From assembly GCF_020297485.1 (NCBI RefSeq), contig NZ_JAIWZC010000002.1, positions 413,065 to 477,064 of the forward strand: a stretch of DNA of 64,000 nucleotides. Reading direction: 5' to 3'. This stretch comes from Enterocloster clostridioformis. GTDB taxonomy: Bacteria; Bacillota; Clostridia; Lachnospirales; Lachnospiraceae. The notes under the pieces were generated by a model that saw only the letters and a list, made by a program, of their open reading frames with translations, ran no database searches and was not told the origin of the DNA. This document shows positions 56,267 through 64,000 of the stretch, one piece after another (position 1 is the first letter of the stretch; each line of letters starts with the position of its first letter). A program made the translations under genes and the position numbers.

Positions 56267-57052
56267 TCACAGCAGCCCTTTCAGTATCTTGAGGACTCCG
56301 CCCCGCACATTGCTGTCCGCCTGGAATCTGGCTGCCCTGCGGACCTCTTCCCTGGCATTGGCAACCGCAAAGCTGTAATAGGCCTGGTTCAGCATCTCTA
56401 TATCGTTGAGCTGGTCCCCGAAGGCCATGGTCTCCTCCACCTTAATGCCCAGGCTCTCCTGTATGGTGCGCACGGCCCTGCCCTTGTTCACATCCCTGGC
56501 CATACAGTCCATCCACATGTCACCGGCGCAGGCCATCTTGGCCTGGTCCCTAAACTCCTCATATATGTCCCTGGTGGCTGCCTCGATTCCCTCCTTCTTA
56601 TAAATGGAAATCTTCACACATGGCTCCTCCAGCTCCAGCACGTCCCTTACCCGGATAACATTAAACTTATAGCCATTGGTCAGCCAGTCGTACAGGGCAT
56701 CGTTCTTAGAATCCAGATAATCCCCGTTCACACCGGCATAAACCATCTCCAGCTCCGGATGCATACGTACCTTCCGGATGATACGGTGGGCCAGCTGGCG
56801 GTCCATGGTGTAGGCATACAGGCATCTGCCGTGGCAGCCCACGTACGCCCCATTGTTGGCAACATAGAATATCTTCTTCTTTACCGGCTCAAACGCGCTT
56901 TCCACACTGGCCCAGGGGCGTCCGCTGGCAACCACAAACTGCATTCCCTTTTCACGAAGCCTGAGAATAATGTCAAATACCTCCGGATCCAAATCCGGGG
57001 ATCCGTCCGGTACAAGGGTTCCATCCACATCCGATACAATCAGCTTAATCAT
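56267..57052 (-). CDS. Cof-type HAD-IIB phosphatase
   Basis: 261 residues. HAD motif I LIVSDVDGTLVPDG, motif II VVASGRPW, and motif IV MAFGDQLNDIEMLNQA are intact; the cap is of the IIB type. It is likely a sugar-phosphate or flavin phosphatase, substrate unknown. Its ATG overlaps the end of maf by 8 bases, indicating an operon. Confidence 0.88.
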   Translation of the reverse strand: MIKLIVSDVDGTLVPDGSPDLDPEVFDIILRLREKGMQFVVASGRPWASVESAFEPVKKKIFYVANNGAYVGCHGRCLYAYTMDRQLAHRIIRKVRMHPELEMVYAGVNGDYLDSKNDALYDWLTNGYKFNVIRVRDVLELEEPCVKISIYKKEGIEAATRDIYEEFRDQAKMACAGDMWMDCMARDVNKGRAVRTIQESLGIKVEETMAFGDQLNDIEMLNQAYYSFAVANAREEVRRAARFQADSNVRGGVLKILKGLL

Positions 57053-57659
57053 CTTCCCTGTCCTCCAAAAGTCTTTTTATCTCCTGATAGAGACGTCCCA
57101 CGGGCAGTCCCACCACGTTGGCGTAGTCCCCGTCAATTCCTTTTATATAGGCGGCAAACCTGCCCTGAATTCCGTAGGCCCCCGCCTTATCCAGGGGCTC
57201 ACCGCACTGGGCATACTCCTTCATTTCCCCACAGGTCATAGGGTATACATGGACATCCGTGCGCTCCGCAAATGTAATCCCATGGCACCTGTCCTTCCCC
57301 TGGCACAGCAACACCGTCACACCGGTGTATACCTGATGGGTCCTGCCCTGAATCTTCTCCAGCATCTCATAAGCCCTCATGGGAGTTCCCGGCTTTCCCA
57401 GTATCTCATTTCCCACGGAAACCACTGTATCAGCCCCGATCACCATGGTGCCCACGGGACATCCCGACGCAACGTCCTCCGCCTTCTGTCTGGACAGCTC
57501 CATGACCACCATATCCGGCTTCTTCTCCCTGGTTTCCTCCTCCATCCGGCTGGGCCTGATTTCAGGCTCCAGGCCAATCTGTGCCAGCAGTTCCTTCCGT
57601 CTGGGGGATGCCGAGGCCAGCACGACCTGATATCCTCCCCAAGTATGTCTCATATCCAT
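57045..57659 (-). CDS. maf: Maf family nucleotide pyrophosphatase
   Basis: 204 residues. Motifs: VVLASASPRRKELLAQIGLE, VIGADTVVSVGNEILGKPGT, and LDKAGAYGIQGRFAAYIKGI. It hydrolyses nucleoside triphosphates, including modified ones, and is linked to division arrest. AAAGGAG precedes the ATG. It begins the minus-strand unit with the HAD and PrsA-like genes. Confidence 0.93.
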   Translation of the reverse strand: MDMRHTWGGYQVVLASASPRRKELLAQIGLEPEIRPSRMEEETREKKPDMVVMELSRQKAEDVASGCPVGTMVIGADTVVSVGNEILGKPGTPMRAYEMLEKIQGRTHQVYTGVTVLLCQGKDRCHGITFAERTDVHVYPMTCGEMKEYAQCGEPLDKAGAYGIQGRFAAYIKGIDGDYANVVGLPVGRLYQEIKRLLEDREDD

Positions 57660-57711
57660 GTCTTTCTCCTTTATTCAACCCGCCGTAAAACAGGGGCGGC
57701 TCAAAACGACG

Positions 57712-57762
57712 AAAAGACTGCTGCATGTAGACCAATGGTAACAGCCACCTGCAGCAGCCTTT
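57712..57762 (-). terminator. Terminator of the 57770 membrane protein gene
   Basis: On the minus strand GCTGCTGCA pairs with TGCAGCAG, followed by TCTTTT. Confidence 0.65.
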
Positions 57763-57769
57763 CATCCAA

Positions 57770-58324
57770 TTAATATATCTTCAGCCGGCCCACTGCCGGC
57801 GCATCTTCATCTTCCATACCGCCCAGGCGCAGGCGAAAACAGCGGATGAAATCCACCAGATAGAACATGGTAAGTCCTACCGCCAAAACGGGCCCTACAT
57901 GGCCGGGCAGGCTGAACACGGCAGCACGAACCCTTATATCCAGAAAATAAAAGAAAAACAGACCCAAAAGTCCCCACCCGAGGCTGCTTTCCAGACAGAT
58001 CATTCCTTTGTAATTAAAGGGTTTGCGGCTGTAGTCCCACCAGAAGGAACCGAACAGCCGGACCATAATATTGGCTGTGACCAGTTCCATGGTAGTAGCC
58101 ATGGCCATGGACGCCGTGTAGAGCTCCATGGGGCTGCCCGAAACGGGCCGCAGCAGCATGCAGGCGCCCAGGGCGCCGAACCCATATATGACGCAAAAGG
58201 GGCCATGGCCAAAGCCACGGTCCACTACAGGCCGCTTATATTCTGCACTCAGCACAATACATTCCAGCAGGTAACCAAGAAAACTATACATAAAAAACCA
58301 GTTGATGAAATCATAAACATTCAT
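57770..58324 (-). CDS. Putative membrane permease-like protein (CmpB family)
   Basis: 184 residues with about five membrane segments. It opens NVYDFINWFFMYSFLGYLLE, with VVDRGFGHGPFCVIYGFGAL and the WDYSRKPFNYKGMICLESSL signature of the so-called ABC-transporter type IV / CmpB family. Despite the name, transport is unproven. It is probably monocistronic, with its own terminator. Confidence 0.8.
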   Translation of the reverse strand: MNVYDFINWFFMYSFLGYLLECIVLSAEYKRPVVDRGFGHGPFCVIYGFGALGACMLLRPVSGSPMELYTASMAMATTMELVTANIMVRLFGSFWWDYSRKPFNYKGMICLESSLGWGLLGLFFFYFLDIRVRAAVFSLPGHVGPVLAVGLTMFYLVDFIRCFRLRLGGMEDEDAPAVGRLKIY

Positions 58325-58368
58325 GGTATCTTCTGTCCTTCCTGTCTAACATGATACCCCCCGCCGTG

Positions 58369-58827
58369 TTAATAGCAGGAATTCAGGGCCAGAGCCAGCC
58401 CGATTCCCAATATAGCCCCTGCCAGAACCTGCAAAGGCGTGTGTCCCACGTACTCCTTAAGCTTCTCCTGAAGCACTTCCGCATTGAGCTTAAGGGGATT
58501 CTCTGAAAGGATGGAATTCAGCAGCTTGGCCTGTTTTCCGGTCTCACGCCTCACTCCGATGGCATCATACATGACAATCATGGAGAGCACGAAGGACACG
58601 GCAAATTCAAAGGAGCCGGCCCCGTATTTAAGCAGGGCCGCTGTGGTCAGGCCGCAGACCGTGGCAGAGTGGGAACTGGGCATGCCGCCTGACCCCACCA
58701 GGCGCTCCGCGTTAAAATTCTTATTCAAAGCAAAGTCAATCAGTGTCTTTAAGAACTGGGCAACCACCCATCCTGTAACGGCACTCATAAGAAGCTGATT
58801 GCCAAGCATCTGTGTCCATACATTCAT
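58369..58827 (-). CDS. Divergent PAP2-family membrane protein
   Basis: 152 residues. Family motif GSGGMPSSHSATVCGLTTAA, then VMYDAIGVRRETGKQAKLLN, and a C-terminal GHTPLQVLAGAILGIGLALA. The pattern is that of the divergent PAP2 (DUF212) proteins; enzymatic activity is uncertain. The start at MNVWTQMLGNQ (58827) suits the first helix; a longer frame to 58878 exists. Confidence 0.88.
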   Translation of the reverse strand: MNVWTQMLGNQLLMSAVTGWVVAQFLKTLIDFALNKNFNAERLVGSGGMPSSHSATVCGLTTAALLKYGAGSFEFAVSFVLSMIVMYDAIGVRRETGKQAKLLNSILSENPLKLNAEVLQEKLKEYVGHTPLQVLAGAILGIGLALALNSCY

Positions 58828-58887
58828 AATCGGATTATTCTTTCCCCTTTCAAACGGGCTCCGGGACGGTTTTAGCAAAACGTATGA

Positions 58888-59400
58888 TTACCGTCTGGCC
58901 GGCTGCGCAAACAGGCACATCCGAATCCAGTGCTTAAACCGGGCCGTGGCTTCCACTGTACTGCAATATTTATCCGCGCAAGTAACTGCATATCCTGCCT
59001 TGGATGCGGGAGGGACAAGGGTCAGGGGCCACATATGCCTCAGGATTATCATCCGTTCCTCCCCGGTCAGCCGGAAATACCGGTCTGCATTCGCCAGGGC
59101 TGCTTTCGGGTGGGTAAATCCATGAAAATACTGGCCCGTCTCCTTAGCATGGGTATGCCAATCGTATAAAAACAAATCATGGAGAAGCCCTGCCCGAGCA
59201 GCGCTTCTCCAGTTTCCTCCCAGCTGTTTGCACAGCTTATATCCAAGGTATGAAACCTGCATACAGTGGGTCTTGCATGTGGTAGTCCCGTGCTGTATGT
59301 ACTGGTCCATGGACTGGAATACAGGATGGCACAGTATGTCTCTTACGCACTCCATGTATTCCTCGTCTTCTGTTATCTCTGAAACCACTGACGGCTCCAT
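58888..59400 (-). CDS. HD-domain hydrolase
   Basis: 170 residues. HD residues: the CKTHCMQVSYLGYKL histidine, GLLHDLFLYDWHTH, and HPKAALANADRYF, with a late CADKYCSTVEA aspartate. This small HD family is common in clostridia near cell-surface genes; substrate unknown. The gene lies about 60 bases before the PAP2-like gene, in the same direction. Confidence 0.8.
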   Translation of the reverse strand: MEPSVVSEITEDEEYMECVRDILCHPVFQSMDQYIQHGTTTCKTHCMQVSYLGYKLCKQLGGNWRSAARAGLLHDLFLYDWHTHAKETGQYFHGFTHPKAALANADRYFRLTGEERMIILRHMWPLTLVPPASKAGYAVTCADKYCSTVEATARFKHWIRMCLFAQPARR

Positions 59401-59458
59401 ATGGGCATCACACCTTTCTTAATTCATCAGCATATTATCCGACATTACAGGTCTGTTG

Positions 59459-60904
59459 TCAATATCCAATCAGCCAGTCATAAAGTTCCTGGTACTTGGC
59501 GGCAGAGGTCCACCAGGAATAATCCTTGGCCATAGCCCTGTCGATAATCTTATTCCACTCCCGGCGTTTGCTGCTGTAGACATACTTGGCATAGCGCACG
59601 CTTCCCAGCATCTCATGAGCATTGTAATTGGCAAAGGAGAATCCTGTGCCCGTGCTCTCGTATTCATTATAAGGCTCCACTGTATCCTTAAGACCGCCTG
59701 TCTCCCTGACAATGGGAACCGTGCCGTAACGCAGAGCCATCAGCTGGCTCAAGCCGCATGGCTCAAACAGGGAAGGCATAAGGAATGCGTCGCTTGCTGC
59801 GTAAATCTTATGGGACATGGCCTCTGAGTAGTAGATCTGGGCCGATACCCGGTCATGATACTTCCAGTCATAGTGGCGGAACATGTTCTCATAGCGCTCC
59901 TCACCTGTTCCCAGTACCACCAGCTGCAAATCATCGTTGCACAGCTCATCCATGACGCACTGAATCAGGTCAAAGCCCTTCTGGTCCGTAAGACGGGAGA
60001 CGATGCCGACCATAAACGTCTTCTCATCCACCGGAAGGCCTAACTCCTGCTGAAGCGCCTTCTTGTCCTTTACCTTTTCCTTGCGGAAATTCTTAGCATT
60101 ATAGGTCTGGGCAATATACGTATCTGTCTCCGGATTAAACTCATCGTAGTCAATGCCGTTTACAATTCCCCTGAGGCTTCCGGCCCTGGAACGCATAAGG
60201 CCGTCCAGTCCCTCGCCGTAGAATGGCAGCTTAATCTCTTCTGCATAAGTGTTGCTGACCGTGGTGATGGCATCTGCATATACGATACCGCCTTTTAACA
60301 GGTTTCCGTCCTTGTAGGCTTCAAGCTTATCCGGCGCGAAATAATAATCCGGCAGTTCTGTAAAGCGCTTGATGGTTTTCACATCCCACACACCCTGGAA
60401 CTTCAGGTTGTGGATGGTGATTACAGACTTCATATTGCAGAAAAATTCTCCCTCGTGGAACTTATCCTTGAGAAGAACAGGAATCAGTCCTGTCTGCCAG
60501 TCATGACAGTGCACCACATCGGGCCGGAATCCAATCACAGGCAGAGCTGATAAGGCTGCCCGGCAGAAGAAGCAGAACTTCTCCAAATCCCAATACCAAT
60601 CCCCGTATGGCTTTGCCCCGTTAAAATAACTCTCATTATCAATAAAGTAAAAGGTTATACCCTCGTGTACGTACTGCAGGATGCCCACATAGCGGCTCTG
60701 TCCCAGATAATCCATATAGAAGTGGTTTACATATTCCATCTTGTCACGCCACTCCTGTTTGATGCAAAGGTACTTGGGAATGATGACCCTGACATCAAAA
60801 TACTCTTTATCAAAGCATTTTGGCAGGGAGCCCACTACGTCTGCCAGTCCTCCTGTTTTAATAAACGGCACTGCTTCTGAAGCTGCAAATAATATTTTCT
60901 TCAT
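59459..60904 (-). CDS. glgA: Glycogen synthase GlgA (GT5)
   Basis: 481 residues from MKKILFAASEAVPFIKTGGL. The ADP-glucose-binding KTGGLADV motif, VHCHDWQTGLIPVLLKD, the C-terminal SLFEPCGLSQLMALRYGTVP loop, and RETGGLKDTVEPYN are intact. It elongates alpha-1,4-glucan from ADP-glucose. AGGGAGG precedes the ATG at 60904. It stands alone, without glgB, C or D next to it. Confidence 0.95.
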   Translation of the reverse strand: MKKILFAASEAVPFIKTGGLADVVGSLPKCFDKEYFDVRVIIPKYLCIKQEWRDKMEYVNHFYMDYLGQSRYVGILQYVHEGITFYFIDNESYFNGAKPYGDWYWDLEKFCFFCRAALSALPVIGFRPDVVHCHDWQTGLIPVLLKDKFHEGEFFCNMKSVITIHNLKFQGVWDVKTIKRFTELPDYYFAPDKLEAYKDGNLLKGGIVYADAITTVSNTYAEEIKLPFYGEGLDGLMRSRAGSLRGIVNGIDYDEFNPETDTYIAQTYNAKNFRKEKVKDKKALQQELGLPVDEKTFMVGIVSRLTDQKGFDLIQCVMDELCNDDLQLVVLGTGEERYENMFRHYDWKYHDRVSAQIYYSEAMSHKIYAASDAFLMPSLFEPCGLSQLMALRYGTVPIVRETGGLKDTVEPYNEYESTGTGFSFANYNAHEMLGSVRYAKYVYSSKRREWNKIIDRAMAKDYSWWTSAAKYQELYDWLIGY

Positions 60905-61001
60905 CAAAACCTCCCTCTCCTGACGAACAGGTTCCATATGCCTTTCTTAATAGTATACCTTACTTTTCCGAAATTAGGAAGTTCTTTCTGATGAATTTGT
61001 C

Positions 61002-61820
61002 TTAAATTTTTTTGTATTCCAAGAGTATTTTATCCGATATCAGCGCAATGAATTCAGAATTGGTAGGCTTACCCTTTCCGGTACTGATTGTATAACCGAA
61101 AACTTCATCGATGGTTTCCATCTTGCCTCTGCCCCAGGCCACCTCGATGGCATGACGTATGGCACGTTCCACCCGGCTGGCCGTTGTCTGGTTGCGTTTG
61201 GCTATGGCCGGATAGAGGATTTTCGTCACGCTGCTCATCATTTCCTGGTCTTCCACCGACATGGCGATAGCATCTCTCAGATACTGATATCCTTTAATGT
61301 GGGCCGGTATGCCCAGCTCATGAAGCATCTTTGTAATGTCTGTTTCCAGATGCTCCTTCATGTACTCCTCCCTGGTGATATGGGATTCTTCCCCCGGCTC
61401 AAAAGGAGCCGTTAATACTTTTCCTGCCGGCTGTTTATCGGGCAGTTTTCCAATATGACGAATCTTGTTTACCAGGATTTCCTTGTCGAAGGGTTTCATC
61501 AGATAGTAATTAGCTCCCGCCTTAAAGGCATCTTCTGTCATCTGTTCTCCACCCACTGCACTAAGTATAATGAATGCAGGATTTTTCAGGAAAGTATGCT
61601 CGCTTTTCACTTTTTCCACTACGGATATACCGTCAATTTTCGGCATTACCAAATCCAGCAGTACAATGTCCGGCGTGGTGTCAACAATCATGTTAATGGC
61701 ATCAGCGCCATTGTCTGCCTTTCCAATTACAGATAATCCGTCTTCTGCGTTAATCAGTTCATCCAGCGTATTCAGAATCAGCGGATTGTCATCGACAATC
61801 GCAACATTCAGCTTTTCCAC
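61002..61820 (-). CDS. spo0A: Sporulation master regulator Spo0A
   Basis: 272 residues. Receiver: [20 protein letters not shown], phospho-acceptor in [14 protein letters not shown], lysine in [10 protein letters not shown]. The effector domain has [20 protein letters not shown] and the recognition helix [20 protein letters not shown]. It starts sporulation and binds TGTCGAA boxes. The start codon is GTG at 61820, with AGGAGG nine bases upstream. Upstream DNA holds perfect Spo0A boxes. Confidence 0.96.
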   Translation of the reverse strand: MEKLNVAIVDDNPLILNTLDELINAEDGLSVIGKADNGADAINMIVDTTPDIVLLDLVMPKIDGISVVEKVKSEHTFLKNPAFIILSAVGGEQMTEDAFKAGANYYLMKPFDKEILVNKIRHIGKLPDKQPAGKVLTAPFEPGEESHITREEYMKEHLETDITKMLHELGIPAHIKGYQYLRDAIAMSVEDQEMMSSVTKILYPAIAKRNQTTASRVERAIRHAIEVAWGRGKMETIDEVFGYTISTGKGKPTNSEFIALISDKILLEYKKI

Positions 61821-62107
61821 TTCCTTTTACCTCCTAAAATTGTTTGCCTGTGCTGAACTACCTGCCAATCAATCGGTAGCTGCTATTCGACCATCTTAAC
61901 ATCAAATCCATCTCCTTCGTCAATATAACTCCTGGCGAAATTAATTATATATGGTCCCCATACCATATAGCAACGATTCGTGGTCGCAATTTTAGACACG
62001 CATCGAGATTAAATTGTATCATTTTTGGTGTCATTTTGCAATTATTAATTATATCGATTAACATTTTTGTAACAAATAATTGGTTTTTTTACAATATTTT
62101 ACTTTAA

Positions 62108-62259
62108 TTCGACACCTTTTTTGTAATTTCAGCACGTTGAGGTTCTAATCCATTATATTCTCACAGGCTTGATTATAGAACGCAAACATCTCTGTTTTTC
62201 CTCCTGATATTTAAAACTTTGGCAAAACCGCGGGAGGGGGCGAGACGGGATTTGTCGAA
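62108..62259. promoter_or_regulatory. Spo0A boxes upstream of spo0A
   Basis: TTCGACA at 62108-62114 (the complement of TGTCGAA) and TGTCGAA at 62253-62259 match the 0A box exactly. Both lie in the spo0A upstream region, consistent with autoregulation. A one-mismatch version (TTCGACC) is at 61886-61892. Confidence 0.55.
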
Positions 62260-62509
62260 ATTTGTTGGAGAGGGTAGGTTGACGGAGGTGGGGAGGTTGG
62301 GACAGAGGTGAGAGCAGAGATAAGGGCCGAAAAAAAAACAGGGATGATATTTATGAATTTGATAAGATATGACAGATGGGGAACGGATTTTGTAAGAAAT
62401 TTGCAGAAACTGATTTTGAGGTGGTATCTGCAAGCCGAAGCGTATGAAATATCAATCCACAGCTTCTTCGCAGAAGCCGACGCAAATACATCCAATACCG
62501 CTTCATATA

Positions 62510-62758
62510 TCATTGATTTTTTGTATGTATTTCATAATCATATTCCACTATTTTACAGTTTTTATCCATATTCCCCCAGATTGTCCCTAAAAGCTGCCAG
62601 AAAACAGTTGCAAATCTCTCCTGCTTTTCATGTTCACTTGACATTCGCACTACTATATAGTCCACTTTGTGCTGATATATCACCTTCTCCACATCTACCC
62701 GTGTTTTTATCTTAGCAAATCTTAAAATATTATTTTGATGGCATACTTCACTTATCAT
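62510..62758 (-). CDS. Small hypothetical protein, uncertain
   Basis: 82 residues, MISEVCHQNNILRFAKIKTR, with YQHKVDYIVVRMSSEHEKQE and a C-terminal EYDYEIHTKNQ. Composition looks protein-like, but the ribosome-binding site is weak and no family was recognised. The stretch 61821-62509 before it has no supportable gene; 62220-62345 is strikingly purine-rich on the plus strand. Confidence 0.35.
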   Translation of the reverse strand: MISEVCHQNNILRFAKIKTRVDVEKVIYQHKVDYIVVRMSSEHEKQERFATVFWQLLGTIWGNMDKNCKIVEYDYEIHTKNQ

Positions 62759-62847
62759 AATTTACACCTGCCCTATCCTTTGTGTTGCTTTCTGTCTATA
62801 TACCACCCCCCCCCCCAAAAAAAAAAAAAAACGGTTTGTCTATATTG

Positions 62848-62886
62848 TACCAAGTCGCTAGTGCGACGGCTAGCCCAAGGTACATA
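62848..62886. repeat. Subterminal hairpin of the IS91-like element
   Basis: TGTACC and CGCTAG mirror GGCTAGC and GGTACA around a short loop TGCGA. Such palindromes mark ori or ter ends in rolling-circle IS91/ISCR elements. No gene overlaps it. Confidence 0.5.
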
Positions 62887-63102
62887 AAACCACCACTTTT
62901 TTTATAAAAAATAGCAGTTTTTAAATTTATGATGTATTGTTAAGTTACCACACCAAACAACTTCATAACTTTAAGAACTGCTATGCTTATGTTATCATGG
63001 ATTTCTAAACTCAACAACTATATATCTTATTTTTTTACTCGTCCACCACCTCTTTTTGAAATGTAACTACTGTTTTTATTGCATTTCAAAGGAGATTTTA
63101 CT

Positions 63103-63969
63103 ATGGACAAATATTTAAATTCTTTCAGGGAAATGATTTCCCTTCGCGGTCTTACCGACCATACCCTTAAAAATTACTGTACTTACATCCGGGCGTATCT
63201 GGATTACCTCGCAAATGTTCTTCACAAATCGCCAGAAGATGTTTCCTGGGATGAACTTCGTGACTACATCAAATGGCTACAGAAATCCAGAGACCTTTCT
63301 GACCGCACCATCAACTGTGCCATTTCACAACTGCGCTTTTTCACCATGTATGTTCTTCACAAAACATGGGATGACACACAGCTTCCCATGCGTAAGTTTG
63401 ACGAGTACCTTCCCTATGTTCCCTCGAAACAGGAAACATGGCAGTTTATTTCTTCCATACCTGATTTAAAGCAGAAGACTATGGTTACACTCATGTATTC
63501 CTCAGGGCTTCGTATCGGTGAAGTATGCCGTCTGCGTTACGAGGATGTTGACCGCAAAAACATGCGGCTTCACATCACACACTCCAAAAACAGGAATGAC
63601 CGCTATGCCATTCTTTCTAAAGCGGCACTTGACCTGCTGACACGCTACTGGTTTGAATACGGCAGACCAAAAGGCTTTCTTTTTCCAAAGCAAAGTGGCG
63701 AGGACAGACCCATCGACACATTCTTCCTTTCAAGACACATCCATGCCCATGAGGACAGGCTCGGATGGGAACGCAGGCTTACCTGTCATTCCTTTCGTCA
63801 TGCTTTTGGTACCCATCTGTATGAAAACGGAACCGACCTGCTTACCATAAAAGCGCTTATGGGACATAAATCTTTGTCTTCCACCACTATTTATGTCCAT
63901 CTTTCCGGTAATGCCATCCGCAATGCCGTCAGCCCTTTTGACCGATTGGCAGGTGAATACCATGAGTGA
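63103..63969 (+). CDS. Tyrosine recombinase/integrase of the IS91-like element
   Basis: About 288 residues from MDKYLNSFREMISLRGLTDH. The N-terminal SAM-like core-binding domain leads to a catalytic domain with Arg in YSSGLRIGEVCRLR, HSFRHAFGTHLY (HxxR), the MGHKSLSS histidine and the nucleophile in TTIYVHLSG. It cuts and joins DNA via a phosphotyrosine. AAAGGAG precedes the ATG at 63103. Its stop overlaps the next gene by 8 bases. Confidence 0.9.
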   Translation: MDKYLNSFREMISLRGLTDHTLKNYCTYIRAYLDYLANVLHKSPEDVSWDELRDYIKWLQKSRDLSDRTINCAISQLRFFTMYVLHKTWDDTQLPMRKFDEYLPYVPSKQETWQFISSIPDLKQKTMVTLMYSSGLRIGEVCRLRYEDVDRKNMRLHITHSKNRNDRYAILSKAALDLLTRYWFEYGRPKGFLFPKQSGEDRPIDTFFLSRHIHAHEDRLGWERRLTCHSFRHAFGTHLYENGTDLLTIKALMGHKSLSSTTIYVHLSGNAIRNAVSPFDRLAGEYHE

Positions 63970-64000
63970 TTACAAAATCAGGCAGATATTTGAGCAGTCC
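63962..64000 (+). CDS. Start of a probable IS91-family transposase, cut by window edge
   Basis: The ATG at 63962 overlaps the end of the recombinase gene and reads MSDYKIRQIFEQS to the window edge. Only 13 codons are visible. The identity as an IS91-type Y1/Y2 transposase is inferred from gene order, not from the residues seen. Confidence 0.45.
   Translation, partial: MSDYKIRQIFEQS

Larger units (their letters stand above)
62800..64000 (+). mobile_element. IS91-like element with associated tyrosine recombinase, partial
   Basis: A C-run/A-run homopolymer junction near 62805-62832 is followed by a subterminal hairpin (TGTACC...GGTACA around CGCTAG/GGCTAGC at about 62848-62886) and a second inverted pair, ATAGCAGTT and AACTGCTAT. 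Next come a tyrosine recombinase and the start of a second ORF overlapping it, an arrangement seen with IS91-family transposases in Lachnospiraceae. The left boundary is approximate and the right end is outside the window. Confidence 0.5.

Noticed and set aside
55937..57241. 434-codon plus-strand ORF
   Set aside because: It runs antisense to the PrsA-like, HAD and Maf genes, all with intact motifs.
62173..62513. Minus-strand ORFs of 86 and 100 codons upstream of spo0A
   Set aside because: Low-complexity Pro/Ser/Lys-rich translations across a purine-rich tract, overlapping in two frames, with no ribosome-binding site.

Overview
The window looks like a chromosomal stretch of a gut Lachnospiraceae clostridium, most likely an Enterocloster/Clostridium bolteae-clostridioforme type organism. 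The reasons are an ssrA tmRNA with a clostridial tag, a Spo0A gene, glycine-reductase-type selenoproteins, CaiB/ETF/acyl-CoA dehydrogenase fermentation genes, and Tn1549-type mobile elements. Species assignment is inference; no search was run.

1-13.5 kb is mobile DNA, almost all on the minus strand. The outer layer (about 9.3-13.5 kb) is one end of a Tn1549-family integrative conjugative element: VirD4 coupling protein, PcfB, DUF5348, a DUF6017-type replication protein, and terminal direct repeats resembling integrase arm sites. Its maff2 gene is cut off after about 40 codons. From there to the left edge lies a second element, an integrative mobilizable element (IME) with a large serine recombinase (running off the window), TnpW, a DnaC-like ATPase, a replisome organizer, a Cys-rich VLP protein, a MobP-type relaxase, MobC, an alkyltransferase-like protein, a sigma factor/HTH pair, and a cation:proton antiporter. 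The antiporter is preceded by a strong promoter, a 37-codon leader ORF and an attenuator.

13.5-28 kb: a SIMPL lipoprotein, ssrA, a graveyard of gene fragments next to ssrA, then a LysR regulator facing a long minus-strand operon. The operon holds two acyl-CoA dehydrogenases, a class III CoA-transferase, EtfB, EtfA, an acyl-CoA ligase with a pentapeptide repeat insert, a desulfoferrodoxin-like protein, a broken transporter and a GntP-family permease. It should import and CoA-activate an unidentified carboxylate and move electrons through ETF. Its promoter region has a large palindrome and is followed by a decayed IS110.

28-42.8 kb: a thioesterase, a MITE-like palindrome in a wrecked toxin-antitoxin locus, superoxide reductase flanked by direct repeats, twin tRNA-Glu genes, and a housekeeping block (smpB, rnr, secG, manA, eno). 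A choline-binding-type surface protein follows, then a glycosyltransferase paired with a collagen-like protein (an SgtA/BclA-like arrangement), RidA and a ProX-type deacylase.

42.9-46.6 kb: two nearly identical group II introns in perfect head-to-tail tandem, inserted just past the grdA terminator.

46.6-55 kb: a selenium and amino-acid reductase locus. GrdA, SelD and a component B subunit each have an in-frame UGA (Sec). Also present are the pyruvoyl proprotein of component B, a thioredoxin, a YkvI-like transporter, a response regulator, a TetR regulator and GrdX. A 17+10+17 bp palindrome covers the promoter in front of the reductase genes, and a half-site recurs at trxA.

55-62 kb: ordinary chromosome (PrsA-like foldase, HAD phosphatase, Maf, membrane proteins, HD protein, GlgA, Spo0A). 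62-64 kb: an AT-rich spacer and the start of an IS91-like element carrying its own tyrosine recombinase.
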